A stretch of DNA of 59,748 nucleotides from the NCBI GenBank assembly GCA_023807065.1, contig JAJJLU010003527.1, positions 1-59,748 on the forward strand. The letters run 5' to 3'. How positions within the stretch are numbered: the stretch's first letter is position 1; every line of letters starts with the position of its first letter. Of this stretch, positions 40,386-50,715 are shown piece by piece. Under the pieces are notes generated by a model. It was not told where the DNA came from. It saw nothing but the letters and a program-made list of their open reading frames with translations, and did not search any database. The stretch comes from Isotricha intestinalis (lineage: Eukaryota; Ciliophora; Litostomatea; Vestibuliferida; Isotrichidae). Both the position numbers and the translations under genes were made by a program.

Positions 40386-42647
40386 ATGTCAAATTCATCA
40401 TTATCAAGTTTTAATAAAAAAAAATTATCTCATAATAAACAATCATTCTTAGTATCATCATTTTCTTCAAAATTTTTTCAAAATTTAGAAAATAACATAG
40501 AAAAAGAATCAAAAGGAACACCAAGAAATTATTATACAGAAAGTTCAAAACAAAATAAAAGTATAAAAATAGTTTCAAATAATAAATCAATATCTTTAAA
40601 TTCTCAATTTCAGACTTTATCAAAATCAAATTCAAGATCTCCTTTAAGAAATTCTAAAATAAATGTTTTATCAAAATCAATAAATAATAATAAATTAAAT
40701 TGTAATAAAAAAAACTTAAACACTCAAAGTATTTTTGTTAAAAAAGCAAATTTAACAAAGCATAAAAAATCAATTTCTTTATCTCAAAAATCAAATTGTA
40801 GTTCAAGAAGTAAATTAAAAATTGATAGAAATAATTCTTTTAATAATTCTAAATTTTCTATTAAAAATAAATTACAAAATATTACTCCTATTAATAATAA
40901 TAATTTAAGTAAATTAAATGATTATTCTATTATTAAAAATAATTCTATTGAAGCAAGACCTTATTCAATGAGAATTGTTCCTGGAATAAAAAAACAAAGT
41001 TCAATTTTAAAAAAAAATATTAGAAATAATTCTAAAAAAAATTCTTTAAAAAATAATTTAAGTATTAATGATAATTTTTTCACAAGTAAAAATTTTAAAA
41101 ATAGTTTTAATTCTAAATTTATGAATATGGAAATTCTAAAAAATAATCTTTCTCCTAAAGATAATTTATCTATTGGAAAAAATAATATTAATTTAAATTA
41201 TAATAATTCTAATAATCTTACTTTAAAAAGAAGTTTAGATAAAAAAAATTTTAAAAGTAAAATCGAAAAAATTGAAAAAAAAATTTCTGTTACTGAAGGA
41301 AATGATTTTTTAAAATTTAATTTTCCTAAAGAAAAAAATATTGTTTCTCCTTTGAAAAAACAAAATAAACAAAATGGAAAAAATCATCGTCCTAAAAGTA
41401 AAAGTTTCTTTGGGAATAAATTATTAAAAAGTGAAAAAATACAAGACCAAGATAAATATGAATTAAAACAAATTTCTTCTTTAACTGAATTAAAATCTGA
41501 AAATAATTCAATAACAAATAATTCTCCTTTATCAACATCTTTAACTAAAAACCCAATAATACAATTAAATAACCAATCAAAAAAATATTCTTCAAATACT
41601 AAAAATATATATAACAATAACATGAATAATATAAATAATAATCATATCATAAATAATAATAATAATATTAATCAAATAAATAATCAAAACATAAATAAAA
41701 ATAATCAAATAAATAATAATATTAACAATATAAATTTATACAAAAATACAATATCATCTCTGAATATAAACAAGTCTTCAATAACATCTCCAAAAATAAA
41801 AAAAATAATGAAAATAGATAGTTGCACATCTCCAGGTTACTCATCTCCAGGAATAATGAAAACAAATCAAGACTCTTTCTTCATAGAAAAAGATTTCCTG
41901 GATTCCCCAGAACATTTCTTTCTAGGAGTCTGTGATGGTCACGGATTACATGGTCACCTGATCTCTGACTTCATCTCGAATACACTTCCACAGAACATCC
42001 ACTCCCCCACACCTCAATCGATAACTTCAGGTTTCCTACAGACTAATAGTGACTTAGTAACACTCTCCAATATAGATTGTAACCTCTCAGGTTCAACATG
42101 TGTATCTCTCCTCATTACCTTGACATCAATAACATGTGCCAATGTGGGTGATTCCCGAGCAGTATTAGCTACTTGTGAGAATGGTTTCTACTCATCAATC
42201 AACCTTAGTCGCGATCAGAAACCAACAGAGAATGATGAAATGAAGAGAATTTTACAATATAATGGTAGAATTGCTCAATATTTTGATGAAGAAAGTAGAA
42301 GTTTCATAGGACCGAAGAGAATATGGTTAAAAAATTCTGATATTCCTGGTTTGGCAATGACAAGAAGTTTTGGTGATTTAATCGCTCATTCTGTAGGTGT
42401 GATATGTGAACCTGAAATTGGATTTTATTGGTTTCGAGGATGTGAAAAATTTGTCATTGTTGCTAGTGATGGTGTTTGGGAATTTATTGATAGTGAGGAA
42501 AGTGTTCATATTGTTAAAAATTTCTATGAAAATGGAATGGATGCTAGTGGAGCGGTTAATGCTTTGGTTAAAGAAGCTTATAGAAGGTGGAGAAGGGAAG
42601 AAGATATTATTGATGATATTACGGTTATTGTTGTCTTTTTTGATTAG
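40386..42647 (+). CDS. PP2C-type protein phosphatase with long Ser/Asn-rich N-terminus (753 aa)
   Basis: Residues 1-475 are Lys/Asn/Ser-rich and disordered. The catalytic domain runs from about 485 to 753. Motifs: GIMKTNQDSFFIEKDF (first metal site), LGVCDGHGLHGHLIS (DGH near 516), SGSTCVSLLI, ANVGDSRAVLA (near 587), LSRDQKPTENDEM, LAMTRSFGDLIAHSVG, IVASDGVWEFIDSEE (near 693) and IIDDITVIVVFFD at the end. All metal-binding Asp residues are present, so it should be an active Mg/Mn-dependent Ser/Thr phosphatase. GC content rises sharply inside the catalytic part (see finding). Stop TAG. It lies upstream of a head-to-tail gene 145 nt away. Confidence 0.93.
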   Translation: MSNSSLSSFNKKKLSHNKQSFLVSSFSSKFFQNLENNIEKESKGTPRNYYTESSKQNKSIKIVSNNKSISLNSQFQTLSKSNSRSPLRNSKINVLSKSINNNKLNCNKKNLNTQSIFVKKANLTKHKKSISLSQKSNCSSRSKLKIDRNNSFNNSKFSIKNKLQNITPINNNNLSKLNDYSIIKNNSIEARPYSMRIVPGIKKQSSILKKNIRNNSKKNSLKNNLSINDNFFTSKNFKNSFNSKFMNMEILKNNLSPKDNLSIGKNNINLNYNNSNNLTLKRSLDKKNFKSKIEKIEKKISVTEGNDFLKFNFPKEKNIVSPLKKQNKQNGKNHRPKSKSFFGNKLLKSEKIQDQDKYELKQISSLTELKSENNSITNNSPLSTSLTKNPIIQLNNQSKKYSSNTKNIYNNNMNNINNNHIINNNNNINQINNQNINKNNQINNNINNINLYKNTISSLNINKSSITSPKIKKIMKIDSCTSPGYSSPGIMKTNQDSFFIEKDFLDSPEHFFLGVCDGHGLHGHLISDFISNTLPQNIHSPTPQSITSGFLQTNSDLVTLSNIDCNLSGSTCVSLLITLTSITCANVGDSRAVLATCENGFYSSINLSRDQKPTENDEMKRILQYNGRIAQYFDEESRSFIGPKRIWLKNSDIPGLAMTRSFGDLIAHSVGVICEPEIGFYWFRGCEKFVIVASDGVWEFIDSEESVHIVKNFYENGMDASGAVNALVKEAYRRWRREEDIIDDITVIVVFFD

Positions 42648-42792
42648 AAGTTATTTTAGGATTTTTAAGAGGTTTAATTCCACTTTTTTTCTATTTTTTA
42701 TTTTTTTTTTTGTATATATTTTATTCAGGTTTTTTTATATTTTTTATATATTTTTAATATTATTATTATTTAATTTTTAATGTTTTTTAAAT

Positions 42793-43987
42793 ATGTCAAT
42801 AATAAACCTACATAATAAAATCCACGAAGTAGGAAATTCGATGAATTCAATTAATTTAGAATATGCAGAAATAACAAAATATTTCGATGAAAGAAAATAC
42901 AGAATATCCCACATAAAATTTTATTATTCTCGAATAGGTTTTTTAGTATCAATACAATATATATTTAAAGAAAAAAATAAAGAAGATTCATATATTTCCC
43001 CAAAAAACTTAACATATTTTGGTCCAGAGCCATATAATGATAATGACATAAATGTAAATAGTGATTTAGTAGAAGAAATAACTTTGTCTTTAGAAGAAGA
43101 TGAACAAATATATCAAATTAATGGTTTTTTTGATGAGAAAAAAAACTATATTTCAAAAATGTTAATAGAAACAAATAAAGGAAATTTTATTCAATTTGGA
43201 ATAGATATTTCAAGTTTAAATATTCAAGATAAAAGTCCTTTTAATTTCAAATGGAATTTTTTTTTCAATGGAGAAATTTTTAATGGATTTGTAATTGGAT
43301 GGAATAATAAATTTATAAATCATTTAGCAATAATAATATTAGAAAATAAATTAGAAGAAGAAAAAAATGAAGAAAAAAAAGATGAAGAAGAAGAATTAGA
43401 AGATGTAACTTATAAACAAAATGAATATATTGAAAATATATTAAATCCAATAAGTCAAAGTATTATATTTGGAACTTTTAATTCTAATCAAACTGTTTTT
43501 CGTGATTGTTATATTAATAATCCAATTAATCTTTTAGAAAAAATTAGAAAGGGGAAAATTTATTTATCAAAATTATCTATTTTTTATACAAGTAAATATA
43601 TTAATAGAATTATAGTTACTTATTCTTATTTTTCAAAAGAAAAAAATGATATCATTCAAGATTGGATTTGTCGATATTTTAATTCTTCAAAAGATATTAA
43701 AGAAGTTAGTATAAATTTAAATGAAAATGAATATATTAAAGAATTTTCTGTTATTTGTAATGATTATATTGAAGGATTAATTTTTAAAAGTAATAATAAT
43801 AAAATTTTGAAATGTATTTGTAAAGAAGGGGAAAAAGTTAAAAAGTAAAATTTATATTTTTATAATTTTTTTTAGATTTATGGAAAAAGACCCTAAAATT
43901 GATTTAGTTTTAATTGGTTTAGTTGCTGGATATTATGAAAGGATTCAATGTATTCAATTTTATTATATGAGGAAGCACTTAAATTAA
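42793..43987 (+). CDS. Beta-rich protein of unknown function (387 aa, two exons)
   Basis: One ORF ends at 43848, but its last codons contain a GT donor (43845). Removing a 31-nt intron ending tttttttag (43875) adds an exon encoding KFMEKDPKIDLVLIGLVAGY, YERIQCIQFYYMRKHLN and a TAA at 43985. The exon is balanced in composition and in frame. The protein is rich in beta-type segments: HIKFYYSRIGFLVSIQYIF repeats in altered form near HLAKLSIFYTSKY-like stretches and again at IQCIQFYYM, suggesting three or more related beta units, like a beta-prism or jacalin-type lectin. I cannot name the family. Confidence 0.75.
43845..43875 (+). other. 31-nt GT..AG intron
   Basis: Starts gtaaaattta and ends tttttttag; phase 2. 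It extends the 42793 gene by 37 codons ending in TAA. Confidence 0.8.
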
Positions 43988-44149
43988 AAGTATATTATTT
44001 TAAAAAATATTTATATATAAAAATTTTATGAAAAAAAATAATAAATTAAACAAATAAAAAAAATTGAAAAAAATACATTTATTTTTTTTCATTTCCAAAG
44101 AACCAAAAAATAAAAAAGAAGTTAAAAAAAAATAAAAATTAAATAAAAA

Positions 44150-47029
44150 ATGGGTTTAACTCAATCAATCCACGACATAAACATAATAAACGCAATGAGT
44201 GGGACAGACGATGCTATTCCATTATCAACAAATCAAAATATAACAAATACTATAAACACAATGCAACAGAAATACAATATGCAAATTCAACAAAACCAAA
44301 AAACTAATAATTTATCGTCTCGTAACTCGAATACATACTTATATAAATTTTCTTCAATAATGCTTCGTCAGAATCAAAAATCAAAAAAAATAGAAAAAGA
44401 GAAAAAAGAAAATAAAACAAAAGAAGAAGAATCAAAGGAAAAATTTACAATATTAAAAAATAAAAACACAGAAAAAGAAGATTCAAATTTAATAGAAAAT
44501 ACATTAATAACACATTTCTTTATGAAAATATTAAATAAACAAGCAAGAGAAGCAATAATACAAGAAATGTCATTGGTAGAAGTGAAGAAGAATAAATTTA
44601 TATTTGAGCAAGGAAACATAGGAAATTATTTTTATATATTAAAAAAGGGAATAGCACAATTAACAATAAATAATAAAGTAGTAAGAGTAATAAAAATAGG
44701 AGAATCATTTGGTGAATTAGCTTTATTACATGATGCTCCTCGTTCAGGAACAGTTGTCACTGTCACTGATTGTTTACTTTGGACTTTAGAAAGAAGAAAT
44801 TTTCGAAAAATTATTGAACATATTACAAAAATTAATTATGAAGAAAATTTAAGATTTATTGATTCTATTCCTATTCTCTCTCATATTGAACAATATCAAA
44901 AAACTATTTTATCAAGTAGTTTATTTAAAGAAGAATTCCAACCTAATACTATTATTGTTAAAAAAGGAGAATTAGCAACTTGCTTATATATTATTAAAGA
45001 AGGAGAAGTTGAATGTGTTGATGATGATGGAAATGTTATTAGAACTTTAAAGTCTGGAGATAATTTTGGAGAAAGAAGTATTTTAGTTGATACTAAAAGA
45101 ACTTTAGATGTTATTACTAAAACTAAATGTATTTGCTATTCTATTTCTATTTCTACTTTAAAAAGTATGTTAAGTGATAAATATAGAAGTTTTCTTTATT
45201 TAAATTTTATGAAAAGTGCTTTTAAAAATTCTAAATTTTTTAATAAATTCAGTGGTGATTTATTAAATAATATTTTCCAACATTTTGAAGCTGTTAATTT
45301 AGGAAAAGATTATGTTGCTTTTCCAATTGGACATGTAAAAAGTTCTACTATGGTTATTATGATTGATGGAAATTTAATTAATTCTAAAAATGGAGAAATT
45401 ATTGCAAGTAGAGGAGATATATTATTTGAAAAAGAATTATTAAGTTTATCTAAAGAAAAAACCACTTATGCTTTATTTCCTAATCCTGATGCTTTATTTA
45501 TTGAAGCTGATACTAAAAAAATTATGTATGAATTACAATGTGCTTCTTTTAATGAAATTATGAATAAATGTGAAATTATTGAAAGTTTAAGTAAAATAAG
45601 TTTATTTAAAAATTTACCTCAAAATAAATTAAGTGAAATTTCTACAATGATTCATATAGAAAAATTTAATCCTGGTCAAAAAATAATTTCAGAAGGTGAT
45701 AAAGCAGGAAAATTTTATATTGTAAAAAATGGAGAAGTAAATATTAGTGTTAGAGGACAATATTTAAGAACATTAAATTCAAAAGAATATTTTGGTGAAA
45801 GAGCTTTATTAACAAAAGAATTAAGAACAGCAACTGCAATTTCAAAAGGAAAAACAGAATTATATAGTTTATATAAAGAAGATTTTTTAAGAACAATAGA
45901 ATTAAATATGAAAAATTTCCTTATGAATAGATTATATTTACAAGATGATACAATTGAATTAAAAGATTTATATTTTATTAAAGAATTAGGAAGTGGAAAT
46001 TATGGAAGTGTATCATTAGTTTATTGTGAAAAAAATAATTATATGTATGCTATAAAAGCAATAAGTAGAAAACATATAAATTATGAGCATTTGCATCATA
46101 ATTTAGAATTAGAAAAGGGAATATTATTAAAAGTAGATCATCCATTTATAGTAAAATTAGTAAAATGTTTAAAAGATGAAAATAATATATATTTCTTAAT
46201 GGAATATTTAAAAGGAAAAGAATTATTTGACGTAATACGAGATATAGGATTATTAAATAAATCTCAAACATTATTTTATTCAGCGTCAATGTTAACAGCA
46301 ATAAATTATTTACATGAAAGGAAATTTATATATCGAGATTTAAAGCCAGAAAATATAATAGTAATTCATAATGGATTTATAAAATTAATAGATTTTGGAA
46401 CAGCAAAAAAAATAATAGATAGAACATCAACAATAATAGGAACACCACATTATATGGCACCAGAAGTAATATTAGGAGAAGGATATTCATTCCAAGTAGA
46501 CTTATGGTCAATTGGAATTTGTATGTTTGAATTTATTTGTGGTGGTGTTCCCTTTGGAGAAACTGCTGATGATCCTATGGAAATTTATATTAGTATAATT
46601 AATGATAAAATTACTTTTCCTTCTTTTTGTAAAGATAAAGAATTTAAAAATTTAATTAAATTAATGTTAGAAAAAAATCCTTTAAATAGAATAACCACTA
46701 TTGATTCTATTAAAAAACATATTTGGTTTAATGGATTTAATTGGGAAGAATTAATATCTTTAAATATGAATCCTCCTTATTTACCCAAAATTAAACCTTT
46801 ACCTTCTATTAATATTCCTAATAATAAAAATATTAATAATAATGAAGAAAATAGTGATAGTGATATTAATATGTTTATTAGTAATATTAATAAAGGAAAT
46901 AATAGTGTTGCTACTGTTAAATATTCTGATTATGTTAAAGTTCATGTTAAAGAATGGGAACCTGAAAAAGAAATTGTTATTACTGAAGATGAAAAAATTC
47001 AATTTGATAAATGGTATGAAGATTTTTAA
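44150..47029 (+). CDS. PKG: cGMP-dependent protein kinase with four cyclic-nucleotide-binding domains (959 aa)
   Basis: The N-terminus MGLTQS is a good N-myristoylation site. Four cNMP-binding folds follow: cNBD1 near 120-225 with FGELALLHDAPRSGTV; cNBD2 near 240-350 with FGERSILVDTKRTLDV; a degenerate third (about 370-475) lacking the FGE and Arg of the phosphate cassette; and cNBD4 near 480-590 with FGERALLTKELRTATA. The kinase domain starts near 605: GSGNYGSVSL, AIKAISRKH, the hinge FLMEYLKGKE, YRDLKPEN (near 729), DFGTAKK (near 747), GTPHYMAPE and HPFIVKL. The AGC C-terminal tail follows. The arrangement matches alveolate PKGs (as in apicomplexans, with one degenerate third site), unlike animal PKG with two. 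It should bind cGMP (position 1, 2 and 4) and phosphorylate Ser/Thr in signalling, for example in ciliary responses. Confidence 0.96.
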   Translation: MGLTQSIHDINIINAMSGTDDAIPLSTNQNITNTINTMQQKYNMQIQQNQKTNNLSSRNSNTYLYKFSSIMLRQNQKSKKIEKEKKENKTKEEESKEKFTILKNKNTEKEDSNLIENTLITHFFMKILNKQAREAIIQEMSLVEVKKNKFIFEQGNIGNYFYILKKGIAQLTINNKVVRVIKIGESFGELALLHDAPRSGTVVTVTDCLLWTLERRNFRKIIEHITKINYEENLRFIDSIPILSHIEQYQKTILSSSLFKEEFQPNTIIVKKGELATCLYIIKEGEVECVDDDGNVIRTLKSGDNFGERSILVDTKRTLDVITKTKCICYSISISTLKSMLSDKYRSFLYLNFMKSAFKNSKFFNKFSGDLLNNIFQHFEAVNLGKDYVAFPIGHVKSSTMVIMIDGNLINSKNGEIIASRGDILFEKELLSLSKEKTTYALFPNPDALFIEADTKKIMYELQCASFNEIMNKCEIIESLSKISLFKNLPQNKLSEISTMIHIEKFNPGQKIISEGDKAGKFYIVKNGEVNISVRGQYLRTLNSKEYFGERALLTKELRTATAISKGKTELYSLYKEDFLRTIELNMKNFLMNRLYLQDDTIELKDLYFIKELGSGNYGSVSLVYCEKNNYMYAIKAISRKHINYEHLHHNLELEKGILLKVDHPFIVKLVKCLKDENNIYFLMEYLKGKELFDVIRDIGLLNKSQTLFYSASMLTAINYLHERKFIYRDLKPENIIVIHNGFIKLIDFGTAKKIIDRTSTIIGTPHYMAPEVILGEGYSFQVDLWSIGICMFEFICGGVPFGETADDPMEIYISIINDKITFPSFCKDKEFKNLIKLMLEKNPLNRITTIDSIKKHIWFNGFNWEELISLNMNPPYLPKIKPLPSINIPNNKNINNNEENSDSDINMFISNINKGNNSVATVKYSDYVKVHVKEWEPEKEIVITEDEKIQFDKWYEDF

Positions 47030-47454
47030 AATTTTTTTTTTCTTTATTATTTTTTTTTAATTTTTTTTTAAGGGTTTTTTCAGGTTTTTAGGTAATTTTT
47101 TATTGTTATTTATTTTTTTTTATTTTGTGTATAAATTATATTTATTTGAAATATAAAAAATTTGAATTATAATTTTCCTTTTTGAAAATTGATTTTAATT
47201 AAGATATTGTTTTTTTGATATAATTTCTTTTTAAATTATAATTATATAAATATAATATTTACAAATAATATTATATAAAATAAATTAATATATATTTTGA
47301 AGTGTTAAGATAAATTAATTTGAATAATTATAAAAGAAATGTAAATAATTTTTAAATTAAAAAATCTTAAATAAATCTCTTGGAAAAAAAATTATAATTA
47401 ATTGTAAAAATTGCCAAAGAATAAAAATTATCATATAAGAAATATATATATAAA
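47030..47454. other. Intergenic AT-rich spacer
   Basis: About 425 nt between the PKG gene and the MADS-box gene. Immediately after the PKG stop there are T-runs and short ggtttttt motifs (near 47070-47090), seen also after the phosphatase stop (42720s); they might mark 3' ends. No coding signal. Confidence 0.4.
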
Positions 47455-48308
47455 ATGGGAAGAAATAAAATAAAAATAGAAAGAATAAAAAGTGAAAGAA
47501 ATAGGAATGTAACATTTATAAAAAGAAAAAAGGGTTTAATAAAAAAAGCAATGGAACTTTCTCTTTTATGTGATGCAAATATTTTTTTATGTGTGATACC
47601 AAAAGGAACAATACAAAAAACTATTTTTTGTACAAGTGAATCTTTTACTGAATTTATTGAAAAATATCTTTCTTTACCTTTTAAACCAGATGAAAATTAT
47701 ACTTTAAAAGAAGTAAATATATATTTATTTTATTTTAGTATAATTCTATTTTCTCTCAAGATAAAACAAAAAATAAGGAATCAAAACAGGGAGCCAAGAA
47801 AAAAGAAAAAGAAAAAGAAAAAGAAAAAGAAAAAAAGAATATTGTAGATGATAAAAAAGATTTAAATTTAAATATTCAAAAAGATAATTTTAATAATACT
47901 TCAAACAAAAATATTCTTTCTAATCAAATTAATCAAATTCCTTTTAATTATTATAGTTTTCAACCTTTAAATAATATTTCCATGAATATAGATTTAAATA
48001 ATTTAATTAATTCTCAAAGTTTTTATCAAAATTCATTTAATAATAATATTAATCAATTTTTTAATCAATCTTTTAATAATCAAAACAATAATTTTTATTC
48101 GAATAATTTATCTCAATCTTATAATGATGCTTTACCTAATTTTTATATAAATAATAATCCTAATCAAGAAAAAAGTTTTTTTTATAATAAAAATGATAAT
48201 TTATCAAATTTAAAAATTAATAATTTATATAATAATAATATGATTAATTATAATAATGATTTATATCCAAAAAAAAATTTTAATGAAAATATAGATAAAA
48301 GTAAGTAA
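47455..48308 (+). CDS. MADS-box transcription factor (275 aa, two exons)
   Basis: Residues 1-60 form a MADS box: [51 protein letters not shown]. The conserved Arg/Lys basic region, RKKGL-KKA-ELS-LCD and the dimer strand are all there; it is closest to the MEF2/SRF group by general pattern. A 26-nt intron (47713-47738) then joins LKE to [20 protein letters not shown], followed by an acidic/basic KE repeat and an Asn/Gln/Ser-rich C-terminus (100-275), likely a transactivation region. Without splicing the protein would end in an unlikely poly-Lys tail. Stop TAA. Its neighbour on the other strand is a CXC-domain factor, so two transcription regulators adjoin. Confidence 0.9.
47713..47738 (+). other. 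26-nt GT..AG intron in the MADS-box gene
   Basis: Starts gtaaatatat and ends attttag (phase 0). It is the shortest intron seen in the window and joins the MADS-box exon to the Asn-rich exon. Confidence 0.88.
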
Positions 48309-48554
48309 ATTTTTTTAAATTGAGTGTTTCTTAATTAATTTGATATATTAATTTTATTATTTTGTATATAAATAAAAAAAAAGAAAAATTCTAAGATGAA
48401 TGTTTTGTTTAGTTATTAAACTTATTTAATTTTTAAAAATTTAATTTATAACATAAAATTAAACGAATTTAATTTTTCTTAATGTTTATAACTTAATAAA
48501 AATAAATCATAAAAGAAATTTTTTAATAAATAAAATAAAAATAAATTAATTAAC

Positions 48555-49340
48555 TTAATATAGTAAACTTTGATTTTCTCTAATATGTTTTTTACTTAAA
48601 AATTCATTGTTTTCAAAATTAAAATTATTCAAATCAACAATTTCTTTTTTTTCAATATAAATTTTCATACTTTGAATTAAAACACTAATTCTTTCCATAG
48701 AAAATTTTTTATGAAAATAATTTTTATTAAAACAATTAATACATCTACAATAAACATTACATTTTTCACCAATTTTATAACATTCACAATATTTTTTATT
48801 ACAATTAGATTTTGAACATGTACAAATTGAATTATTAACTTTTACAAATTCATTTTTATAAATTGGATTATTATGACAATCAATACAATTACAATTATTA
48901 CAAAATTGCTTTTTTGCTAAACATTCACAATATTTTTTTAAACATTTTGTCTTAGAACACGTACAATTATGTTTTCTTGATAAATTTGTTTGAAATATTA
49001 TATTATTATTATTACCATTATTATTACTATTGTTACCGTTATTATTATTATTATTATTGTTTCCGTTATTTTCATTGTTATTATTATTATTATTGTTATT
49101 GCTGTTATTGTTATTGTTACCACTGTTATTGTTACAGTTATTATTTTTATCATTATTATTGTTATTATCATTCAAATTTATTTTGTTGTTTAATGGAATT
49201 TTTTTCATTATTTCTTTTAGTTTGTTTAATTGAGATGATAAATCTATATTTTCTTTTTGAAAAAACGATGGCAATGTTTTTGTGTTTATTTCTATTTTTG
49301 TTATTGAATAATTGATATCTTGACTATTTGAATAGTACAT
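48555..49340 (-). CDS. CXC-domain (tesmin/TSO1/LIN54-type) DNA-binding protein (261 aa)
   Basis: Two CXC motifs in the C-terminal half: SRKHNCTCSKTKCLKKYCEC, LAKKQFCNNCNCIDCHN (about 122-160) and CTCSKSNCNKKYCECYKIGE, KCNVYCRCINCFN (about 165-210), separated by a short linker that ends in NNPIYKNEF. These cysteines coordinate zinc and the KKYCEC loops insert into the DNA minor groove, as in LIN54 of the DREAM/MuvB complex. Residues 55-120 are nearly pure Asn/Gly. Regulates cell-cycle genes in plants and animals; a similar role is likely here. Transcribed convergently with the MADS-box gene (about 250 nt apart). Confidence 0.9.
   Translation of the reverse strand: MYYSNSQDINYSITKIEINTKTLPSFFQKENIDLSSQLNKLKEIMKKIPLNNKINLNDNNNNNDKNNNCNNNSGNNNNNSNNNNNNNNNENNGNNNNNNNNGNNSNNNGNNNNIIFQTNLSRKHNCTCSKTKCLKKYCECLAKKQFCNNCNCIDCHNNPIYKNEFVKVNNSICTCSKSNCNKKYCECYKIGEKCNVYCRCINCFNKNYFHKKFSMERISVLIQSMKIYIEKKEIVDLNNFNFENNEFLSKKHIRENQSLLY
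49008..49190 (-). repeat. Asn-codon microsatellite (tandem AAT/AAC with some GGT)
   Basis: About 180 nt of trinucleotide repeat, coding poly-Asn with few Gly and Ser in the CXC protein. The AAC/GGT/AAT interruptions make it imperfect. It also creates long spurious open frames on the opposite strand. Confidence 0.85.
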
Positions 49341-49575
49341 TTTTTTTATTATTTAATAATATATTGTTATATTAAATACTTTTATGTAGGAATACTGTTC
49401 TTTAATTTAAAATAAATGAATTCTTTTTTAGGATAATTAATTATTTAATTTATAATTTATTGGTTTTAATTATTTTATAATGAGAAATTTAAAAGAATTT
49501 AAAACTTAAAAAATTTTTTGAATTTTCTATTTTTATTATTATAATTATCATTATTATTTTATTATATAATTAACA

Positions 49576-50544
49576 ATGAAATTGATTTTTTTTCTTTCTT
49601 TCATATTGAACTTAAAAAAATGTGAGCATAAATATATTTCAACAATAAAAGAAATTTTATTATCAACAAGTGGAATATTTACAGAATTGAAAACAATACC
49701 TTTTACAAATAATTATACTATATTTGAATTATCAAATGCAAAATTATTTGCTCCACCAATTTCTTTATTAAATATTGAAAATGTAAACAATAATTCTTTT
49801 AAAATTTCAAATATTATATTTACTATTATATTAGATATAAAAATTTCTTTTAAAAATTATAATTTAACTTATTTAACTTTTCCTCAATCAATTTATGAAA
49901 TAAAATATGATAATTTAGATTTTTTGTATGAAGAAAATTATAGAATTAAATTAAATGAAAATAATAATAATTTTTCTTTAATTAATACTTTTAATAATAT
50001 TACTACTTTAGGTTCTTTAACATATTTTAATGATTTTACTAATAATAAAACAATTATCGATCATTTAAAAAGATATTTTGATTTTGCTTTGAAAGAAAAA
50101 ATTATTTCAACTCAAAATAATATTAATTTATTTACTATTGATGCAAAAAGAATATTTACTTTAACTGTAAATAAAAACTATTTTATAAATAAGAAATATA
50201 ATGATTCTATTTATTTATCTTCTTATTTATTAAGAAAAATTTATTTTGAAAATGATAAAACTGTATTAGCAGAAGATGAAGAAAATATTAAATTAAAAGA
50301 AATATATTTTGAATTTGAAATAAATATAAAAAAAAATAATAAAGAAGAAACTCTTTATTCTAATGTTATTATAGGAGATAATGAATCTCAAATGTCGGTT
50401 TTAGCAAAAAAAGGATTCACTCTTTCAAATTTTTATAAATTTACAAATGAATTTAATGAAACTCAAATTTTTGAAGAAATAAGAAATAATTATTCAAAAT
50501 TATTAGATTCAAAAATAATAGAATATTATATAAATACTGATTAA
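49576..50544 (+). CDS. Secreted or membrane-targeted protein of unknown function (322 aa)
   Basis: The N-terminus MKLIFFLSFILNLKKCEHK is a short signal peptide. The rest is beta-rich and Asn-rich with possible N-glycosylation sites (NNS, NNT, NLT, NKT and others). It reads like a paired luminal domain (IPFTNNYTIFELSNAKLFAP, YLSSYLLRKIYFENDKTVLA) and contains no membrane span after the signal. In the mature part only the Cys right after the signal is visible, so disulfides are not expected. No family recognised; may be a retained-ER or cell-surface protein. Confidence 0.6.
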   Translation: MKLIFFLSFILNLKKCEHKYISTIKEILLSTSGIFTELKTIPFTNNYTIFELSNAKLFAPPISLLNIENVNNNSFKISNIIFTIILDIKISFKNYNLTYLTFPQSIYEIKYDNLDFLYEENYRIKLNENNNNFSLINTFNNITTLGSLTYFNDFTNNKTIIDHLKRYFDFALKEKIISTQNNINLFTIDAKRIFTLTVNKNYFINKKYNDSIYLSSYLLRKIYFENDKTVLAEDEENIKLKEIYFEFEINIKKNNKEETLYSNVIIGDNESQMSVLAKKGFTLSNFYKFTNEFNETQIFEEIRNNYSKLLDSKIIEYYINTD

Positions 50545-50715
50545 AATTATTATTTGATGTATCATTCATTTATTTAATAAGATTTCTTTTTAAATAATAT
50601 TTTTGTTTTTAAATTAAATAAAAAATCTTTAATAATAATAAAATTTTAATTTTACAGATGAATAAAAATAAAAAATTTATTTTTCTTATTTTGAAAAAAA
50701 TAAATGAAAAATTAA

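Noticed and set aside
42406..42780. 124-aa plus-strand ORF overlapping the phosphatase end
   Set aside because: Alternate frame of the PP2C gene with a poly-Phe tail from the spacer.
49030..49233. Plus-strand ORFs of about 65-110 aa with long Leu, Ile or Tyr runs
   Set aside because: They are the complement of the poly-Asn microsatellite in the CXC gene; no real protein expected.
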